The notes under the pieces: generated by a model | The model's database searches: none | What the model saw: the letters and a program-made list of their open reading frames with translations, nothing else | What the model was told of the DNA's origin: nothing | Source of the DNA: Mytilisepta virgata | Taxonomy: Eukaryota; Mollusca; Bivalvia; Mytilida; Mytilidae | Reading direction: 5' to 3' | Assembly: GCA_028015205.1 (NCBI GenBank) | Contig: CM051519.1 | Span: forward strand, 44,739,979 to 44,803,978 | DNA: 64,000 nucleotides | Translations under genes and position numbers: made by a program | Part shown: positions 22,554-33,700 of the stretch, piece after piece | Position numbering within the stretch: position 1 is the first letter of the stretch | Layout of the letters: each line of letters starts with the position of its first letter

Positions 22554-23900
22554 CTGAAACAAAGTATGCAACATTTACGCTTTAGATTTCTTGCCTAATA
22601 CGTAATACGACTTTTTTTAATAAATCATATTTTAAACTATAAGCTAAGATAGATTAAGCCAGAGTTGAAAATATCGCGTTCTATACACTATGGGTGATGG
22701 AGATGTCTGTTAGTGTGCATTCGCGTTTCACTGCGGATACAAGTGAAAAGAAATACGGAAGCATAGACTTATATGTTTAAGTATAAAAATTTCATCTTCT
22801 GTTTTGTTTTATTTTGAACTTGTAAGTGCCTACGTCTTCATCACACATAAATTGTCGGAATATATACTAAAGTTCCTTTCGTTGACCAGGACAGTATTGT
22901 ACAACATGGAAAACACTATCTTAAATATCATATGAGAACCATTCTTTTCTACTTTAGGCCGATAATCAAATTACTATACGCCATTGTCAATTGTCAGACA
23001 TTAGAAAAAAACTATCAAAGAAATTTAGCCAGTGTAACCTTAATCAGATGCTCAGTTTTCATCACTATGTGAGTTATGGTTACCATGTTGATGGCTCATT
23101 TAAAACTAACACATATTTTCTCTGTAATAATAAATGCCAAAACAGTTGAACATTATAAATCTTAACAACTCTTTTCTTCATTTTTTACAACGACATCTGG
23201 TATAATTTTGTATCAAGAAAAAATGTTACGGATTGTCTGTTTTCTGACGCAAATCATATCATAAAATTTTGAATACGCACGCCAGATTCTTATGTTCCAA
23301 TTTATAATAATAACACATAAATAATGAAAGTAGTATAAAACATTTTATAGTTTTTTATCCTTTATAACATTACATGCATACGTTATCAATTTTGTAAAAA
23401 ACTCTAAAAATATGATTAAGAGAATGCATACATGTTATTCATAATTTTTTATTTAAATGACAAAAAAAAAAGAGTCTCAAGTGAGCCTGAATCGCTTATC
23501 GGTATAATGAAACATTCTCCATATTTAACTTTGTTTGTATATAAAGGGCGTACCCGATAAGAACGAAATGAGACCTTTTTATAGAGTACCTTTCTTACAC
23601 TATTCCTGCTAAGTTTGGTTAATATTGGCCTTGAGGTTTCTGAGATGATGAAACTGATTTCCCAATGCAAACCTGTCATCCCCGGTAGATATAATGAATG
23701 CCTCTCGATGAACACGAAATATTGGAATGTTTTTATTGTTTCGTTACTAATAAACAAGATGCAACAAATATCGTGACTTTCCTGCTCAATTTATAAATTT
23801 ATACATATATATTTCGTTATATTTATTGTAAATAACTATTATCACAACAGTCATGACAGTAAAGTGATGTTCGAAATTATATCCATTAACAGATTAAGTC
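22554..23900. other. Intronic AT-rich sequence, no gene seen
   Basis: No exon with lectin or PAN motifs and no recognised repeat was found. The minus-strand open frame at 23449-23757 has no recognisable motif. Confidence 0.45.
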
Positions 23901-23905
23901 CACTA

Positions 23906-23975
23906 ATTGATTGATTGAATAGTGTTTAACGCCGAGCTGGCGATTTTGCAGCCAATATCACAGTGAGAACTTATT
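23906..23975 (+). repeat. Dispersed repeat S, short fragment
   Basis: ATTGATTGATTGAATAGTGTTTAACGCC resembles the opening of the repeat at 18141. The rest diverges. Confidence 0.4.
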
Positions 23976-24179
23976 TGAATGGAGCTGATTAACATCAAAT
24001 ACAGATCTAAAACCAATAGACTATTTACAAACAAAATATGAATGACAGTATAAACCATAAAACAAATATGAGACAAAACGTTACTAACCATTTTACAATA
24101 TCATAGACTTGAAAAATATCATAGAGACGCCATCAGACAAATACAAAAAATAAAATAACATCAATCAGAACATATATAA

Positions 24180-24221
24180 AATTATAATTCTGGATAAGGA
24201 AATTATAATTCTGGATAAGGA
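24180..24221. repeat. 21-bp perfect tandem repeat at a LINE 3' end
   Basis: The 21-base word from 24180 is repeated exactly at 24201. It lies just beyond the stop codon and hairpin of the LINE remnant to its right, so it may be the short tandem 3' tail typical of some I/Jockey-type LINEs. Confidence 0.7.
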
Positions 24222-24269
24222 CTATACTCAGGAATACAGTCAGACAGACTATATTTTGGAGTATAGTCC
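24219..24269. other. Hairpin with 11-bp perfect stem
   Basis: GGACTATACTC (24219-24229) pairs with GAGTATAGTCC (24259-24269) around a 29-base loop. It spans the stop codon (24249-24251) of the LINE ORF2 remnant on the minus strand, so it would sit at the coding end/3' UTR of the LINE RNA. Confidence 0.6.
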
Positions 24270-24600
24270 CACGTCATTCAAATATTGTTATATACGGTTG
24301 CCAGCAACCTTTATAAATAAATCTTTCATATTGTTGACTATGTAGTATCGACAAATAATATCGGATTTATCTACACAGTCAATTAAAAGTTGTTTAATAC
24401 TATGTCGACATTGGCAAGGTATACACCCAGGAGGCGACTCACTCTCCAATATGAATGAATGGGTCGTTCTGGTGTGGCCAATGCGACATCTAGTTAAAAC
24501 AACTTGATCTCTTTGGTTTTTGCCAGAGAAACAAACATTTTTGCCAACAGTTGGCTCAATAGAATGTAATTTATTGTTTACTGGGACTGCCACAGACTTA
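24249..24600 (-). pseudogene. I/Jockey-like LINE ORF2, C-terminal end
   Basis: A minus-strand frame encodes VVLTRCRIGHTRTTHSF, then CIPCQCRHSIKQLLIDC and KDLFIKVAGNRI. After one internal stop (TAA near 24285) it continues QYLNDVGLYSKI and a second stop at 24249. The R-x-R-I-G-H-T-x-x-T-H motif plus a C-x2-C-x-C...H/I...C knuckle is the usual end of ORF2 in I- and Jockey-type LINEs, after the RNase H domain. Everything upstream is missing, which is normal for 5'-truncated insertions. It may belong to the same family as the ORF1 remnant at 35-36.4 kb. Confidence 0.75.
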
Positions 24601-24659
24601 ACATATACTTAAAAATCAAAGGTTTAAAATCAGTATACGGCACTAACACAACGATTTCA

Positions 24660-25125
24660 ACACTGTAACACATATATTGCAAGGTCTAGATGATATCTTG
24701 TCCCAACCAAATGATACTTTATTTCGAGACTACTGGAAATGACCAATGAAAACACAGACATGCTTGAAATTTTGAGAATTGAACTTTTAAAATCTGCGAA
24801 AACTATAACTGGTTTTCCTTACGAACGAAGCAACCGTAAACGTAGACTTGAACGACGCACGAAAGATGGAAACTCTTTATCTGCAAAACTTGCACGTGAT
24901 TGTTATGTCTTGAAGATTGCATCTACAGGGTCTTTTGTTAATGAACTGAATGATATGTTAACAGTTAAAAGTACAAAATCAAATATTACTAAGGAAAATT
25001 CCAATACAAAAGATTTTCCCAGCGTAGTGAACTTGAACATTAATGAAAATATCAGTAGCAATTTATATCTAGATTACAAAATCTCCAAAATCAAATGAAT
25101 ATAATTAGAGATTGTAAAATTCTTA
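24660..25125 (+). pseudogene. LINE-C ORF1, first part
   Basis: Frames encode ...LDDILSQPNDTLFRDYW, then after a one-base slip MTNENTDMLEILRIELL, SAKTITGFPYERSNRKRR and RDCYVLKIASTGSFVNELNDML. The basic stretch RSNRKRRLERR is plausible for a nucleic-acid-binding protein. I link it to the LINE because it lies directly upstream of the other ORF1 part in the same strand, separated only by the inserted repeat. It could also be an unrelated open frame. Confidence 0.45.
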
Positions 25126-25129
25126 AAAA

Positions 25130-26570
25130 TTATTCACTGTTTGACATGGTTGAACGTGTAATGCGGCAAACCACACTCCCATGATTCACACGTTACACGC
25201 ACACGACTGGCACGATATTCGCACACGATTCGCACATTACACGCAAACCACACGATGCACGTTACACGTTTCATTATTACTTGTGATTGTAAGATACGAA
25301 CGAAAAATGACAAAACGAATTAATTAAATTTAATGTCGGATATGAATAGCAGTGAAATATTTAATATACTTTTATATGATTTTAAATAAATAAGTACGAT
25401 AAAAAGGAAGCTGATGTAATACAATCGAAATTTATCCTTTTTCATAAATATAAAATATTTATTTGCATGTGCTATTTTTTTAATGTGAAATTTATTTAAC
25501 TTTAATGACGGAACTCTGAAATTGTTTTTAGAATTCATTAAAACTCAATAAACCGTCTCATATTATTTTTACCTAATTAAGTAAAATTGATCTGATAATA
25601 AAAAGTTATCAGTAAAACAATTATTACGCCACGATATTTTATGGCTTCTTTAAAACAAAGGACATCATGTCTTGAGGTTTATTCCTCGAATGACTACTTG
25701 TCTAAAAAAAACATCTAAATAAACAAGGGATTAAGAAGTAATCTGAAAGGAAAATGTATAAATGTAAAACAGCTTTTAGATTAAAAAAAGGAATAATTAA
25801 GAAATCTGATGGTTAAATATTTTTTATGAAGTGGAAAATATTTCTTTCAACAATGAAATATAGGTCCAAAACAATTTATTGATATAATAAATATTATTGA
25901 TAAATTAATAAATTGATGTTAATTTTTTAGAAAAAGTTCAACACATTATAAATATAGTTAATTCACAAATATTTTACACAGAGAATAGCTTGGACTATGC
26001 AACTCGCTAACTCTTGGAAATTATTTTTGGTTTAATTATACTTTAAATAAATAATAAAATATAATATTTATATAAACCTATATATATATTTATTTATTAA
26101 CCTTTTATATTTTATATTATATAAAATATGTAAATAGAATATATGTTTTGATTTAATAAAAAGATATAACATTTTTTTAAATAAAAATTAACTTACATGT
26201 ACAATGAATCCAAATACATTGTAGCTTATAACATATAATCATATAAAAAAGTCGAAGATATGTTAATTCTTGACTAATAGAAAAACAAAAATTATATGTA
26301 AAAAATATAACATTACTTACTTACATGTAAATCTGAGGTTACAGATAAACAAACATTTGCCATTCAGAATACCCCTTAATCCCTTGTCTAATTAGATGTT
26401 GTTTTTAAAACTTCGCCAGACTTCAAGAATAACTTTAGATAATTTTTACAACAAGTTAAAGTTCAAATCTATCTTTAATTTGCAAATGTTGTATGCAAGT
26501 TATATGATCATTTAATTTAGGAAACATTTCACTTATAATAATATATTTTTTCAAACCAAATTAATTTTAT
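25130..26570 (+). repeat. Repeat X, copy 1
   Basis: Starts with an ACACGTTACACG-rich head (25150-25275), followed by AT-rich DNA that matches 29125-29705 in inverted orientation and 49985-50500 in direct orientation. Shared blocks include AGATACGAACGAAA, ATGAATAGCAGTGAAATATTTAA, TTACCTAATTAAG and GGCTTCTTTAAAACAAAGGACATCATG. A short inverted relative of 25700-25745 lies at 26360-26410, and the same arrangement recurs at 50440-51300, so copies 1 and 3 are probably the same ~1.3-kb element. No coding frame. The right edge is approximate. Confidence 0.65.
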
Positions 26571-28322
26571 GAAGTACATTAGTAATATAAAAGATTATAA
26601 ACGCAACATTTCCAAATATTTGACACTGATTAAAGTTCGTTCCAACAATGTTTTAATTCGAGTTTGAAATATGATCTGATTGTAATTCACACGTTTTAAT
26701 ATTTGTCTCGACCAATGAAATCTCATACACGTTAAACGATTCAAATTGCACGTTTTTAACCACACGAAAACAACACGCACACGATTCGCACACTGCACGC
26801 ATACGATTCACACGTTACACGTACACGATTCACAAGTCACACGCACATGTTTCGCACGTTACACGATATTTTTGGTGATTTACAAGCTCAACTAAGTGTA
26901 GAGAAGCGTCTGAATGCCGTCAAAAATCGTTTAGTCGAGAAATCGAACTTTAAGTGCCAATGTTACAAAAATATCTCAGATTGTCAGTGACTAAACAAAT
27001 TCATTAAGCGATTTGAAGCAGTGTCAACAAAAAAGTGTCAAGGACATAACCCAATTGAAATTTGTATTTAAAGATTTACGACAAGATGTTCGAAACGATT
27101 CTTTGCGTATTAACTCTATAATAGACCAAAGATTGACCGGCCTAAGCGCACTCAAAGGGATATTATCGATATTATCAATGAAAAGCTAAAGGACCATGAT
27201 CTGGCACATGAACATCTCGAAACGTTAGTAGCCTCATGTCGTAAAGCAGTGTCCGATCTGAGGAAAAAAGTCAATAATGTCGAGAAAAATCAGAAAACTC
27301 GGGACGAAAAAACTTTTGCAGACGCTATAAAGGCGAACCTAAATAAACAAAGTATTCAATGTGACATTGTCCGTCCATCTTCTGAAGTCTTGAACACTAA
27401 TAACGGGAATAACTCAATCAACCGACAATTCCCTGAATCGATCGAGCTCGAAGTACATTAGTAATATAAAAGATTATAAACGCAACATTTCCAAATATTT
27501 GACACTGATTAAAGTTCGTTCCAACAATGTTTTAATTCGAGTTTGAAATATGATCTGATTGTAATTCACACGTTTTAATATTTGTCTCGACCAATGAAAT
27601 CTCATACACGTTAAACGATTCAAATTGCACGTTTTTAACCACACGAAAACAACACGCACACGATTCGCACACTGCACGCATACGATTCACACGTTACACG
27701 TACACGATTCACAAGTCACACGCACATGTTTCGCACGTTACACGATATTTTTGGTGATTTACAAGCTCAACTAAGTGTAGAGAAGCGTCTGAATGCCGTC
27801 AAAAATCGTTTAGTCGAGAAATCGAACTTTAAGTGCCAATGTTACAAAAATATCTCAGATTGTCAGTGACTAAACAAATTCATTAAGCGATTTGAAGCAG
27901 TGTCAACAAAAAAGTGTCAAGGACATAACCCAATTGAAATTTGTATTTAAAGATTTACGACAAGATGTTCGAAACGATTCTTTGCGTATTAACTCTATAA
28001 TAGACCAAAGATTGACCGGCCTAAGCGCACTCAAAGGGATATTATCGATATTATCAATGAAAAGCTAAAGGACCATGATCTGGCACATGAACATCTCGAA
28101 ACGTTAGTAGCCTCATGTCGTAAAGCAGTGTCCGATCTGAGGAAAAAAGTCAATAATGTCGAGAAAAATCAGAAAACTCGGGACGAAAAAACTTTTGCAG
28201 ACGCTATAAAGGCGAACCTAAATAAACAAAGTATTCAATGTGACATTGTCCGTCCATCTTCTGAAGTCTTGAACACTAATAACGGGAATAACTCAATCAA
28301 CCGACAATTCCCTGAATCGATC
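26571..28322. repeat. Perfect 873-bp tandem duplication
   Basis: Bases 26571-27443 recur at 27450-28322 (offset 879) with no difference I could see. Six extra bases, GAGCTC, sit at the junction (27444-27449). The unit contains the ACACGTTACACG-rich block and part of the LINE ORF1. Identity this high means a very recent duplication or an assembly join. Confidence 0.95.
26745..26868 (+). repeat. ACACG minisatellite-like block (also at 27624-27747)
   Basis: Imperfect repetition of CACGATTCGCACA and CACACGTTACACG words. Related blocks are at 25150-25275, 29575-29690 (inverted), 35035-35110 and 49985-50045. Confidence 0.7.
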
Positions 28323-28440
28323 ACCAAGGCCGAGCAACTGAGCATACAAACAGCAATGGTATTTAGAAACGGTCTTTCGACTTCAAATGTTAAGACTTCA
28401 ACTTCAGTCAGAACAGGTTAACATAACACTTTACAAAAGT
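26870..28440 (+). pseudogene. LINE-C ORF1, second part (partly duplicated)
   Basis: Reading across several stops gives GDLQAQLSVEKRLNAVKNR, DIINEKLKDHDLAHEHLET, SDLRKKVNNVEKNQKTRDEK and DAIKANLNKQ: a heptad-rich, charged coiled-coil type sequence common in LINE ORF1 proteins. The tandem duplication repeats this whole part; only the right copy continues into ITKAEQLSIQTAMVFRNG. Stops after NISDCQ and elsewhere disable it. Confidence 0.55.
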
Positions 28441-28879
28441 ATAAATGAAGTACCAGAAAGACAAGAAGACCACGTACCTCAAAGAATACGTGTTCAGGTT
28501 GCAAATGACGCAAATATGGTGTCAATTCGTGAGAATTCCAATTTTCATGGTAGTAGAAGAAATCGACTTGATCATTATATTTTGTCAGCGGTATCAGCAA
28601 AGACTCAACCAAACATGGTATGAGATCGTTTCTAGAGTAAAACGGTGTGCGTTTCACGTTCTTGAGATTCTTTAATAATCAGTATGGATCTCCGTTTTCC
28701 GATCAGTTTAATGTTTTGTGTAATGACAGTAGAATAGTCCTTGATCATACATTTTATCCTAATGGTATTAGAGTGAGACGATGGATTCCGAGAGTAGATT
28801 TAACTCGAGACCTGATAATGTCAAAACTGATCCATAAAGAACTTATTATATTGACTAAACATATCACAAATACTATAAG

Positions 28880-29125
28880 CTATGACAGAAAAAATAAACA
28901 TAATGTGTTGGAACTTAAAAGCGTCATGTCCCGGCTGTTCTTTATCTAACTGCTAGTTTGAAAAAATACAATATTAACATTTGTGCGTTATCTGAACATT
29001 GGCTTAGAAAATGTAACATAAATTCTTCGATTGCAATTACAGAACTTATGCTAAAGGTGTTGACGTGTAAAGGACCTATACACACATTTCAGAGCTACGA
29101 AAATTGGCCTTAGACCACATAATTG
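28880..29125 (+). pseudogene. LINE-C endonuclease, N-terminal fragment
   Basis: MTEKINIMCWNLKA gives the first endonuclease motif (W-N). After frame slips, KKYNINICALSEHWL-like sequence gives the second (x-E-x-W-L). The frame is then lost where repeat X begins near 29125. Confidence 0.6.
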
Positions 29126-29705
29126 TTCCAAATGATGTGCCATTTAAACCCCGATGCATGACGTCCTTTGCTTTAAAGAAGCCATCAAATATTGTGGCGT
29201 AATATTTATTTTACTGAAAACTTTATCATTATCATATCAATTTTGGTTAATACGCTTTAGTTAATTAGGTAAAAAAACATGAGACGGTTCATTGAGCTTT
29301 AATAAAATTAAAATATATTTTCACAGATCCGTCATTGAAGTTTAATAAATTTTACATTAAAAAAAGGGCACATGAAAATAAATATTTTGTACTTGTGAAA
29401 AAAATTGGATGGCGATCGTATTACACCCGCTTCCTTTTTTCGCACTGAAAACAAATGCAGTTATATTAAATATTTAACTGCTATTTATATCCGACTTAAA
29501 ATCTCATTATTTCGTTTGGTTATTTTCTGTTCGTATCTTACAATCACAAATTTTAGATATCGCACGATCGGTAACATAAAACGTGTAACGTGCATCGTGT
29601 GGTTTGCTTGTAACTTGCCAATCTTGTGCGTGTATCCTGTGAATCGTGTGCGTGTAACGTGTGAATCATGTGAGTGTCGTTGGTTCATTACACGTCCAAC
29701 AATGT
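29125..29705 (-). repeat. Repeat X, copy 2 (inverted), inserted in LINE-C
   Basis: The reverse complement of 25145-25690 at moderate identity, including the ACACG-rich head at 29575-29690. It lies between the two halves of the LINE endonuclease, so it was probably inserted after the LINE. No clear target-site duplication was found. Confidence 0.75.
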
Positions 29706-29729
29706 GTATATGCTCCCTAAATTTCATGA

Positions 29730-32310
29730 ATGTAGGCGACTCACTTACTCATCTACATATGTCTTGCATTTCAACACATATTGCTTGAAATAAAGCTTTA
29801 TTAGACGGAAAATTAACCGATTATGCGTTTGATGTTTCTCAGAACCTATGGACAGTAGATAAAAATCAAATCGACATAGAAAAATACTATTCTGAAGTTT
29901 CCAACGACCTCGTTTTAGCTGCAAGAAACAGACATTTAAAACCATATTGGAATGATCATTTATTGGAGTTGCATGATGTCATAATTCAAAGTCGCAATTC
30001 ATGGATCGGCGACCGTCGACCGCGTGGAAATGAGTACGAGTTGTATCTTACATATAAAAAGACCAAGAATATTTTTAGAAACGAACTTCGCCGTGCATAT
30101 TAAGAGTATGTAGCCGATATGTCTAAGGACATCGAAAAATCAGTTTATATAGATAAACGCCTAGCATGGTCAATAATTAATAGTCGTCGATCTAGAAATA
30201 CTTATGATATACTGTTGAAGTTGAATAACAAACTTGTAAACAATTCCGAAAATGTGTGTGCAGAATTTGCAAACCTTGTTGGAGCAATCCCAAAAATTCT
30301 AGAGCATAACGAAGATGAAATCAACAGTAACTTTTGGAACTTATTTGCAAACAACGCGATAATGAACCTATTAGGTCAGTTAATTTTGAAGAACTGTCGA
30401 AAATTGTTATGTTGCAAAACAGAAAAGCATATGGGCTAGATGGATTATCCTATGGACATATAAAATACGGCGGAAAATTATTATTGAAACATTTATGCAA
30501 CATTTTTAATCTTATCTTTGATCAGTGTGTTACACCGCTTGATTGGAAAACAAGTGTGGTAATTCCACTGTTTAAAGGTGGAAAGAAATTTAAGTCCGAC
30601 ATAGAATCTTACCGTGGTATATCGCTCATACATTGTATGTCAAAAGTGTTCGAAAAATTACTGGATAAAAGACTCGATGACCAACTTGAAAATTTTCCGA
30701 ATAGCCAAAAAATGGCATATCAGAAGTACCTTAGTAGAATTTACGCCTCCTTTAATTTACAAGAAACTGTGCTTCACTACATAGAGAGAAATAGCTCTAT
30801 ACAAGTGACATTTCTAGACAGCAAGAGAGCGTTTAATACGGTTGACGACATTGGATTGAAAAATGACCTTGGAATTCACGGAAATCTGTGGAATTTGCTA
30901 GATCACATGTATAGTGGACTTTAAAGTTGTGTGAGATGTAATGATGTTGTCTCTAAAGGGGCGTCCTACAAGGCAGTGCTCTATCTGCCAGCTTTATTTG
31001 ATCTACATAAAAAATCTTATTTACATGCTCTCAAAGTCAGGGAATGGTGCTGTTATGCTTGAGTTAAATGTTGGTTGTCCTGTACAAGCTGATGACATCG
31101 CTCTTATTTCACCAACGATTTCCGGAATGCAACGCATGATTAATATTTGTTACCATTACAGTGTGAAATGGAAATTTGAATTTTCACCGAGTTCTAATAT
31201 TTTCTAAAAGACGTGAAATGGATGTAAATTTAAACCTAAATCAGGAAATAATTCCAGTTTGTAATAGTGTGAATCATGTTGGTATCCTACTTGATGCTAG
31301 ATTTAATTCAACCGGAGAGAACTGTAGCAGCCTGCCGTACAATACTTTCAGTATGTATGTCTATAATCAGATTGGATGTTCACCCGTTTCTGCTAAATCC
31401 AATCACGTGTATAAAATTATTGTCCAGCTATTTTACAGCAACGGCCTGTACGGATGTAAACTCTGGAACAACTTGACTAAGCACGAGCTACTTTACAGGA
31501 ACGAAATCATCGGTATATTTGTAAATACGTACAAGGTTTTCCTAAGTTGACCAGAACTGACAAGTGTACTTCCTTGCTAGGATAGGTTCCTACTCAAAGC
31601 ACATTCAACATCAAGAAGTTTGTATTCTTTGGAAGATTTTGCAATATGCCATCTCAGTATCTGCCAAAAAACGTACTTATTTCAAGACTTATGGTGTTTC
31701 TGTCACCAATGTACCGAAAATAATTTTGGCTTTGTGTATGATATCAAGCAGATAATACAAAAATATGATTTAATGGATTATATTGAAAACCTATTGTCGA
31801 CCAGCTATTTTCCAAAACAGCACCGATGGAAATCAATTGGTAAAAAACGCGTCCATGAATTTGGAGAAAACCCTCTCAAACAAGGCCTAAATAGTGAAAG
31901 TGATTATGAATATTTTAAACTCCATTGAACCACACCGTGCTTGGACTATCTTGAGACAAAACCTATCTCTGAAGTTTCAATCAGAATTTGTTATATCTCT
32001 GTGTGCTCTAATTAGACCAAACGAACCTTATGTCGATTTACTGTTGTGTCAAAAGTGTGAAATTTTCTATGACAATCCAATTGTACATATTTTAATTCAA
32101 TGCTGTAATCTAGCATCAATAAGATATTTATTTTGGATAGAATTGATCAATATTGGACCAATTGAATTTAGCGCAACGCTCCATAGTATGGAAGACATAT
32201 CTTTAACACTAACTCTGCTATCATGTAACAGTGACTATTTTTGCCCTCTTGAAAAATCAGATGCGGACAGTTTAGAGTATTTATGTGTTAAATTTATTTA
32301 TTGATTATGT
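29730..32310 (+). pseudogene. LINE-C endonuclease end, reverse transcriptase and C-terminal domain
   Basis: The endonuclease end has NVGDSLTHLHMS (the S-D/T-H-L motif). A linker follows (YWNDHLLELHDV, IDKRLAWSIINSRRS), then RT blocks: KAYGLDGLSYGHIKYGG, WKTSVVIPLFKGGKK, SYRGISLIHCMSKVFEK, VTFLDSKRAFNTVD (motif A, where the second Asp is Asn) and CPVQADDIALIS (motif C, QADD). The C-terminal part (31560-32304) ends with a CQKC...HILIQC finger-like pattern. At least five frames are used, with stops between, so it is inactive. Length and order match a complete ORF2 end. Confidence 0.82.
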
Positions 32311-32575
32311 AAAGGATATGACAGTTAATATATTCCGTTGTATAGACCGTAACAGAAATATCTTGATAGACATTAACTGAATTATCTGAACATTTAATTA
32401 GTATTAATTACTAATAATTATTCATTTATTTATTTCCCCCTTAAATCTATTTATTTATTTATTCATTTATTTTATTATTCATCTTAATATTTCTAATATT
32501 AACATTTTTTGCCTTGTATTATATATTACATATTTTATCTATTAACATGTATATTATACTCTCCTAAAGAAAGAT

Positions 32576-32581
32576 AATAAA
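32576..32581 (+). promoter_or_regulatory. Polyadenylation signal of LINE-C
   Basis: AATAAA lies about 270 bases after the last coding piece, close to the likely 3' end of the LINE. Confidence 0.45.
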
Positions 32582-32595
32582 CTTATATAACAATA

Positions 32596-33500
32596 TTCCT
32601 GTTTTACTTTGATAACCGTTATATTTTTCCTTTTCACAACTGAGATAAAACAGCATTCCTGTCATAAAATATTTATAACCCATGTCTGGATTATCGGTGT
32701 CATAAAGAAATTATAATGACACTAATTAAAGGGCCTCAAAGCACTTTCAATACACAGCTTGTAATAAAATTGCATTACATTCCTGAATTTTTCAAAAAAT
32801 CACATGGAAATAAAATATACTTTTAAAACTTTAATTTTAGTTTTGTTGGAGTACAACTTATTTACTCCTATCTTACATTTTGGTACCTTTTCTTGAGAAA
32901 GATATATGGGCTTTTAAAACTTCTTTAATCACTTATATGAAATTAAATATTATCAGATATGTTATATACATTGAATTTGTGGGAGTATTTGTTTTGAAGC
33001 GAAAACCAGTTACGCATATAAGAAGTATTCTGTTTACGCATGTACAAATTTTAAGTGCACCATAGAACAAAAATATAATAAATATATATGAAAAATATTA
33101 TTAAAATTTCATTTGTTTCTCCGCTTTCATATAAATGAAGACCAAAATTAATTTACTTATCATTTGTGCTAATTGGCTAATTGAGTTAGTCAATTGTTTT
33201 ATTGCATCCAATCAACCAAAGTATTTAAAGTCATTCGAAACGATTGTATACAGAAGTCATAAAATATGGCTAAGGTAAGTTAACTTATATCCTCAAGAAT
33301 TAGATAGATAATATGCAAAAATACGAATTATTGTAGCCTCGTGTAATAAATGTCCTATAATATTTTTCGAACTGACTGTATTCTACAACATGACGTTTTG
33401 TTAGAGATGGATATCATTTTCTCTTTAAAACTAGTGAAAAGACAGGTGAGATAAGCTATTCAAAATAGCAAAAAAATACAGAAAACAAACACTCCAATTC
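32596..33500. other. Intronic AT-rich sequence, no gene seen
   Basis: No recognised exon, RNA or repeat. The open frame at 32880-33065 has no recognisable motif. Confidence 0.45.
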
Positions 33501-33504
33501 ATCA

Positions 33505-33700
33505 TCATTTTTGACGGTCCGAGTGGTCTTTATTTCACGGTCCTTTTCACGATCTGAATGGTCATTTTTGAAGGTCCAACTGGTCATTTTTGACGGTCCG
33601 AGTGGTCCTTTTGATGGGCCGACTGGTCTTTTTTAGGGAAAATGAACGGGGGCGAGTGGTTCTGGACCGAGTGGTCCGCGGGCCGAGTTGCCCTGCACAC
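33505..33700 (+). repeat. Minisatellite of ~30-bp units (GGTCCGAGTGGTC)
   Basis: Six or more imperfect units of TTTTTGACGGTCCGAGTGGTC with variants (GATCTGAATGGTC, GGTCCAACTGGTC, GGGCCGACTGGTC, GGACCGAGTGGTC). It is more G+C-rich than the surroundings. Confidence 0.8.

Larger units (their letters stand above)
24640..32595 (+). mobile_element. CR1/Jockey-group LINE, decayed and interrupted (LINE-C)
   Basis: A plus-strand non-LTR element spread over ~8 kb. ORF1 pieces lie at 24660-25125 and 26870-28440, the endonuclease start at 28880-29125, the endonuclease end and RT at 29730-31550, the C-terminal domain at 31560-32304, then an AT-rich 3' part with AATAAA at 32576. It is interrupted by copies of repeat X (25130-26570 and 29125-29705) and enlarged by an 873-bp tandem duplication. 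Many stops and frame breaks show it is dead. The clade (CR1, Daphne or similar) is a guess from RT style. Confidence 0.75.

Noticed and set aside
25150..25275. ACACG-rich block considered as a telomere-like repeat or CRISPR-like array
   Set aside because: Word spacing and sequence are irregular, there are no equal repeats with unique spacers, and the TTAGGG-type unit is absent.
28387..28675. Several overlapping frames on both strands after LINE-C ORF1
   Set aside because: They overlap each other in different frames; none shows a motif, and the region lies between ORF1 and the endonuclease of a dead LINE.
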